Shown here piece by piece: positions 60,868 through 64,000 of a DNA stretch of 64,000 nt. Position 1 is the stretch's first letter. Every line of letters begins with the position of its first letter. A program made the position numbers and the translations under genes. The stretch spans positions 106,562-170,561 of the forward strand of contig NZ_JBDIVF010000007.1 in assembly GCF_039631355.1 (NCBI RefSeq), read 5' to 3'. This DNA is from Uliginosibacterium paludis (GTDB taxonomy: Bacteria > Pseudomonadota > Gammaproteobacteria > Burkholderiales > Rhodocyclaceae). The notes below the pieces were generated by a model. That model ran no database searches. It was not told the origin of the DNA and saw nothing but the letters and a program-made list of their open reading frames with translations.

Positions 60868-61448
60868 GCCTTGCTGACTCCGAGGCTTTCGCCGGTGTGA
60901 AGTGCGGGATCCAGCGCGAGCCGGGTGATGAGATCAGCCAGGGAGTCGAGAGAGACCTCATGGCCGATGAAGGGCTCGCCCTTGCGGGTGAGCTGGTAGC
61001 TCACCTTGCGTTCTCGGGTGAACCAGCCTGGTCGCAGCACGGTGTAGTCCAGCCCCGAGGCTTCGATCAGGGCGGCCGAGTCGCGGTAGGGATCCAGCAC
61101 GTGGCGGTACTTTTCGCCGGGCACTTCGCCGTAGATGCCCATCGAGCTGATGAAGACGAGCCGCTTCAGGCCGATCGCACGCATCGCGTCGATGATCGTG
61201 CGCGCCTGGCTGGCCATGTCGCCGGAGAGGTTGGCATAGACCGCGTCCTGCCCCTGCATGGCGCTTTCGAGTTTGACGCGATCGAGCACGTCACCCTCGA
61301 TGATGCGCACGCGTTGCGGGTCGGGATTGGGCAGGCGACTGGCGCGACGCAGGTAGAGCGTGAGGGCCACGTCCGGCTGGCGAAGCAGCACGGGCGTGGT
61401 GTGGCGGGCGAGCTGGCCGTTCGCGCCGAGAATGAGGATGCGGGTCAT
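60864..61448 (-). CDS. NAD(P)H-binding (atypical SDR) oxidoreductase
   Basis: This 194-residue protein starts at ATG 61448 (MTRILILGANGQLARH). The dinucleotide motif GANGQLA is at residues ~8-14. EGDVLDRVKLESAMQGQDAVYANL, LKRLVFISSMGIYGE and DYTVLRPGWFT match the NmrA/YwnB-like NAD(P)-binding family. It overlaps the MFS gene and follows the SDR gene by 9 nt. Confidence 0.92.
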   Translation of the reverse strand: MTRILILGANGQLARHTTPVLLRQPDVALTLYLRRASRLPNPDPQRVRIIEGDVLDRVKLESAMQGQDAVYANLSGDMASQARTIIDAMRAIGLKRLVFISSMGIYGEVPGEKYRHVLDPYRDSAALIEASGLDYTVLRPGWFTRERKVSYQLTRKGEPFIGHEVSLDSLADLITRLALDPALHTGESLGVSKA

Positions 61449-61457
61449 GATGCGGGC

Positions 61458-62201
61458 TCAGTATTCCTGCCGCGTCGGGCGGAACAGGATCTTGTTGATA
61501 TCGACGTCGTCAGGCTGGCTGATCGCGAAGGACACGGCGCGGGCGAAGGAATCCGGCGGAATCGCGTACGCGTCATAGAAGCTCTTCAGGTTCTGCGCCA
61601 CATCGGCTTCCGTCGCACTCGCCGGCAGTTCGGTGGCCACCGCGCCGGGCGAGATGATCGTGCTGCGGATGTTCCAGGGCTTTACTTCCTGACGCAGGCC
61701 TTCGCTGAGTGCGCGCACCGCATGCTTGGTGGCGGCGTATACCGCACCGCTAGGCCCGACCTTGTGACCGGCCACCGAAGACACATTGATGATGTGGCCC
61801 GACTTGCGTGCCTGCATGGGCGGCAGCGCGGCCGCAATGCCGTAGAGCACGCCCTTCAGGTTCACGTCGATCATGCGGTCCCAGTCCGCGATCTTGCGGC
61901 GCTCCAGCGGCGAGTGCGGCATCAGGCCGGCGTTGTTGATCAGCACGTCGATGCGGCCGAAGGCGCTCAGCGCGGCATCCACCAGCGCCTGCACGTCTGC
62001 CGGGTCGGTCACGTCGGTAGCCACGGCAAGCGCTTGCCCGCCTTGCGCCTGCAGCGCTGCGACGAGCGCCTGGAGACGGTCCAGGCGACGGGCGCCTAGC
62101 ACGAGCAGAGCCCCTTGCTGGCTCAGCAGGCGGGCCGTGGCTTCACCCAGACCGCTGCTGGCACCGGTAATGACGACGACTTTTCCTTCGATGTTGTTCA
62201 T
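61458..62201 (-). CDS. Short-chain dehydrogenase/reductase
   Basis: This 247-residue classical SDR starts at ATG 62201 behind GGGAGC. It has TGASSGLG (residues ~12-19), NNAG, catalytic Ser in NVSSVAG and YAATK, followed by the ISPGAVATELP loop. It is the first gene of the minus-strand cluster and divergent from a LysR regulator. The substrate is probably a small carbonyl compound. Confidence 0.94.
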   Translation of the reverse strand: MNNIEGKVVVITGASSGLGEATARLLSQQGALLVLGARRLDRLQALVAALQAQGGQALAVATDVTDPADVQALVDAALSAFGRIDVLINNAGLMPHSPLERRKIADWDRMIDVNLKGVLYGIAAALPPMQARKSGHIINVSSVAGHKVGPSGAVYAATKHAVRALSEGLRQEVKPWNIRSTIISPGAVATELPASATEADVAQNLKSFYDAYAIPPDSFARAVSFAISQPDDVDINKILFRPTRQEY

Positions 62202-62244
62202 GGCTGCTCCCGTTTCGTGATGGCCTGAACTTTAGGTTTCGCGG

Positions 62245-62286
62245 TATCAAGTGAATAGACGGTTGTTTATTGAACGACTATCAAGT
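62245..62286. promoter_or_regulatory. Probable LysR operator between SDR cluster and LysR gene
   Basis: The octamer TATCAAGT occurs at 62245-62252 and again at 62279-62286, 34 bp apart, in an A/T-rich stretch of the 118-bp divergent region. This fits binding by the adjacent LysR protein. Confidence 0.55.
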
Positions 62287-62319
62287 AAAAATTGATTATC
62301 AGAGTCGCCGGAAGCCGCC

Positions 62320-63294
62320 ATGCCCATCAACGAACTTCGTTCCATTGCCACTTTTGCCAAGGCGGTGGAAACCGGCAGCCTGCGCAAGGCGGCTGCGGCG
62401 CAGGGCATGAGTCCGCAGGCGGCGAGCCAGGCGCTGGCCCAGCTGGAACAGCATCTGGGCGTGCGTCTGTTGCATCGCACGACACGCAACATCTCGCTGA
62501 CTGATGAAGGCCAGCAGTTCCTCGAAGCCGCCCAGCCGGCGCTCGCCGCGCTGGACCGCGCGCTGCAGCGCGTCCGCAGCGCCAAGGACGAATCGGCCGG
62601 TCCGCTGCGCATCGTTGGCCCGCGCTCGACTTTTGTGCCGGTGATCGCGCCGCTGGTGGATGAGTTCAGCGGCGTCTATCCCGAGGTGCAGCCGGATGTG
62701 CAGCTCGACGACCGCATCGGCAACTGGGTGGAAGACCGCGTCGACGTCGGCTTCCGGATCGGCGCCCAGGCGAAGGAGGGGGTCATCGCACGCCGCCTCT
62801 ATGCGCTGCAACTCATCATCTGTGCCACGCCCGAATACATCGACCGCTACGGCATGCCGGCTTCGCTGAGCGAGCTGCCGCTGCACCGCTGCACCGTGTT
62901 TCGCCATCCCAACAGCGGCCGTCTGCTGCCCTGGTCGGTGAAGGTCGATGGCGAAGTGGTGTCACTCGATGTGACGCCGGCGCTCACCACCAATGATGCG
63001 GACTTCGAAGTGGAAACCGTGCTCTCGGGCCGCGCGATCGGCCAGCTCGTCGGCAGCTCGGTGGCACGACACATCCGCGAGGGGCGGGTCGTGCCCCTGC
63101 TGAGCCAGCATGTGGCCGATGACAAGAGCGTATTCATCTACTACGGCAGCCGCACGGCGCAGCCGGCGCGCGTTCGTGCCTTCATTGATCTGGCGATCCG
63201 TCGCCTGCTGGATACTCCCGACTATGTGCTGAGCCAGAAGGAGCTTGGCGAAGCCGAGCTCGCCCATCGCGCCCGCCTGGTCGGGCGCAGCTGA
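62320..63294 (+). CDS. LysR-family transcriptional regulator
   Basis: This 324-residue protein starts at ATG 62320. The N-terminal helix-turn-helix (ELRSIATFAKAVETGSLRKAAAAQGM, then SPQAASQALAQLEQHLGVRLLHRTTR) and the substrate domain with GPLRIVGPRSTFVP and DVGFRIGAQAKEGVIARRLYAL are typical of the family. It is divergent from the SDR/MFS/aldo-keto reductase cluster, which it probably controls. Confidence 0.94.
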   Translation: MPINELRSIATFAKAVETGSLRKAAAAQGMSPQAASQALAQLEQHLGVRLLHRTTRNISLTDEGQQFLEAAQPALAALDRALQRVRSAKDESAGPLRIVGPRSTFVPVIAPLVDEFSGVYPEVQPDVQLDDRIGNWVEDRVDVGFRIGAQAKEGVIARRLYALQLIICATPEYIDRYGMPASLSELPLHRCTVFRHPNSGRLLPWSVKVDGEVVSLDVTPALTTNDADFEVETVLSGRAIGQLVGSSVARHIREGRVVPLLSQHVADDKSVFIYYGSRTAQPARVRAFIDLAIRRLLDTPDYVLSQKELGEAELAHRARLVGRS

Positions 63295-63313
63295 ATCACG
63301 CAAAGGACGCCCC

Positions 63314-63613
63314 ATGAAACGCCTGATCTGCATCCCCCTGCTGCTGATGCTTGCCGCCTGCGGCAAGAGCCTGGAAGGCCGCTATGTGCTCGATGCCGGT
63401 GTCGGCAGCAGCAGCCTGCGTTTCAGCGCGGGCGGCAAGGTGGTGCAGGGCACGACCGTGCTGGGCATCGGTACGGAAACCGAAACCCGCTACCGCATCG
63501 ACGGTGACACGGTGAGGATCGGCGACGGCCAGGGCCTCAGCCTCGTCCTGAAGATCCTGCCTGACGGCCAGCTCGAAGGGCCGCTGGGCCTGCGCTATGT
63601 GAAGCAGGAGTGA
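63314..63613 (+). CDS. Small lipoprotein
   Basis: This 99-residue protein starts at ATG 63314 (MKRLICIPLLLMLAACGKSL) behind AAAGGA, 19 nt after the LysR gene. The lipobox LAAC puts the lipid-modified Cys at residue 16. The mature part is predicted all-beta (GRYVLDAGVGSSSLRFSAGGKVV, TETRYRIDGDTVRIGDGQ), like small DUF-type lipoproteins that report a stored value. No function is assigned. Confidence 0.88.
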   Translation: MKRLICIPLLLMLAACGKSLEGRYVLDAGVGSSSLRFSAGGKVVQGTTVLGIGTETETRYRIDGDTVRIGDGQGLSLVLKILPDGQLEGPLGLRYVKQE

Positions 63614-63754
63614 GGAGGCCGGAATTCCGCTGGATGCGGCTTTGCGTGATGCCTGCGTAAAAGCCCGGGCTTTGCCGGGTCGCGGTTCGGGCGCGTGGGC
63701 TGCGCCGTCTTGAAGGCTGACCAGGCATCGCGCTCTACGCCATGGAGCGTGGTC

Positions 63755-64000
63755 TTACGCCGGCGCGCGTGTGCCGAGTGCTTTCACCATGACGATCTCG
63801 TCCGGCGAATCCCGGTGCCGTGCGATCGAGTCTTCGTCTGCCAGCGCGAAACCGAGTTTCCGGAGCAGGGCGGCGGAGCGGAAGTTCCCGTGTTTCAGTA
63901 CTGCCAGGAAAATGTCGATGGCACCCGAGTTCGACACTTCACCTCCAAAAACCGCCTTTCTTGACCTCTCGGCAACGTAGCCGTGCGGGTTTGCGGGGTG
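63755..64000 (-). CDS. GNAT-family N-acetyltransferase, C-terminal part (start beyond window)
   Basis: The minus-strand frame is open from the window edge to TAA 63755-63757, about 81 residues. It carries the GNAT C-terminal signature FLAVLKHGNFRSAALLRKLGF, followed by a final strand DEIVMVKAL. A GTG at 63937 is only an internal start-like codon, since the family-like sequence continues upstream of it (HGYVAERSRKAVFGG). Substrate unknown. Confidence 0.75.
   Translation of the reverse strand, partial: HPANPHGYVAERSRKAVFGGEVSNSGAIDIFLAVLKHGNFRSAALLRKLGFALADEDSIARHRDSPDEIVMVKALGTRAPA

Overview
The window is strongly GC-rich, gene-dense proteobacterial chromosome. ETF/ETF-QO genes, an HPII-type catalase, NtrC-type sigma-54 control, heptosyltransferase-family enzymes and porin-like outer-membrane proteins all point to a Gram-negative, respiring, environmental organism. 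I would guess Betaproteobacteria (Rhodocyclales/Burkholderiales-like), but no marker here settles this. No rRNA, tRNA, insertion sequence, phage or CRISPR array was seen.

Layout. (1) 1-11446, plus strand: the 3' part of a large repetitive Ig-like surface protein, then a TolC-like outer-membrane lipoprotein, two membrane-fusion adaptors, an M50-peptidase/HlyD fusion and a periplasmic solute-binding protein. This looks like an export unit with no ABC ATPase inside the window. (2) 11479-16629: ETF-QO and a LysR regulator face etfB-etfA-fpr across a short intergenic region with repeated TAGATA half-sites. (3) 17079-22470: a 1421-residue sensor kinase/receiver/PAS/GGDEF/EAL protein and a membrane diguanylate cyclase. 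(4) 22575-56645: an apparent sigma-54 island. It carries its own RpoN (23989-25455), an NtrC-type response regulator (32219-33646) and a membrane hybrid histidine kinase (53643-56645). Around them lie stress-type genes (GYG-rich protein, hemerythrin, KatE catalase, PA2169-family protein, DUF4142 lipoprotein, topoisomerase IB, YqjD-like and DUF421 membrane proteins, PRC-barrel protein) and three surface-polysaccharide operons. (5) 56655-64000: a DUF3750 protein, a LysR-flanked oxidoreductase/MFS cluster whose aldo/keto reductase has a stop at codon 2, a small lipoprotein and a truncated GNAT acetyltransferase.

The main discovery is in region 4. Twelve intergenic sites on both strands share the spacing GG-N10-GC, and ten of the twelve read TTGCC at the -12 end. 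Each lies so that its predicted start falls 25-93 nt upstream of a start codon in the right direction. They precede nearly every transcription unit of the island, including the three polysaccharide operons, catalase, hemerythrin and the hybrid kinase itself. The simplest model is a self-contained regulon: kinase (53643) to regulator (32219) to RpoN (23989), jointly switching on a protective exopolysaccharide and stress-protein programme.

The polysaccharide genes comprise: on the minus strand GT4, SDR, GT2 and GT (38994-35016); on the plus strand a HAD phosphatase, GT9, carbamoyltransferase, GT9 and UXS-like decarboxylase (40521-46255); and on the minus strand a small ORF, glycoside hydrolase, GT-flavoprotein fusion, amidohydrolase and GT4 (53320-47150). 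No polymerase, flippase or Wzc-type gene is in the window, so the pathway must be completed elsewhere.
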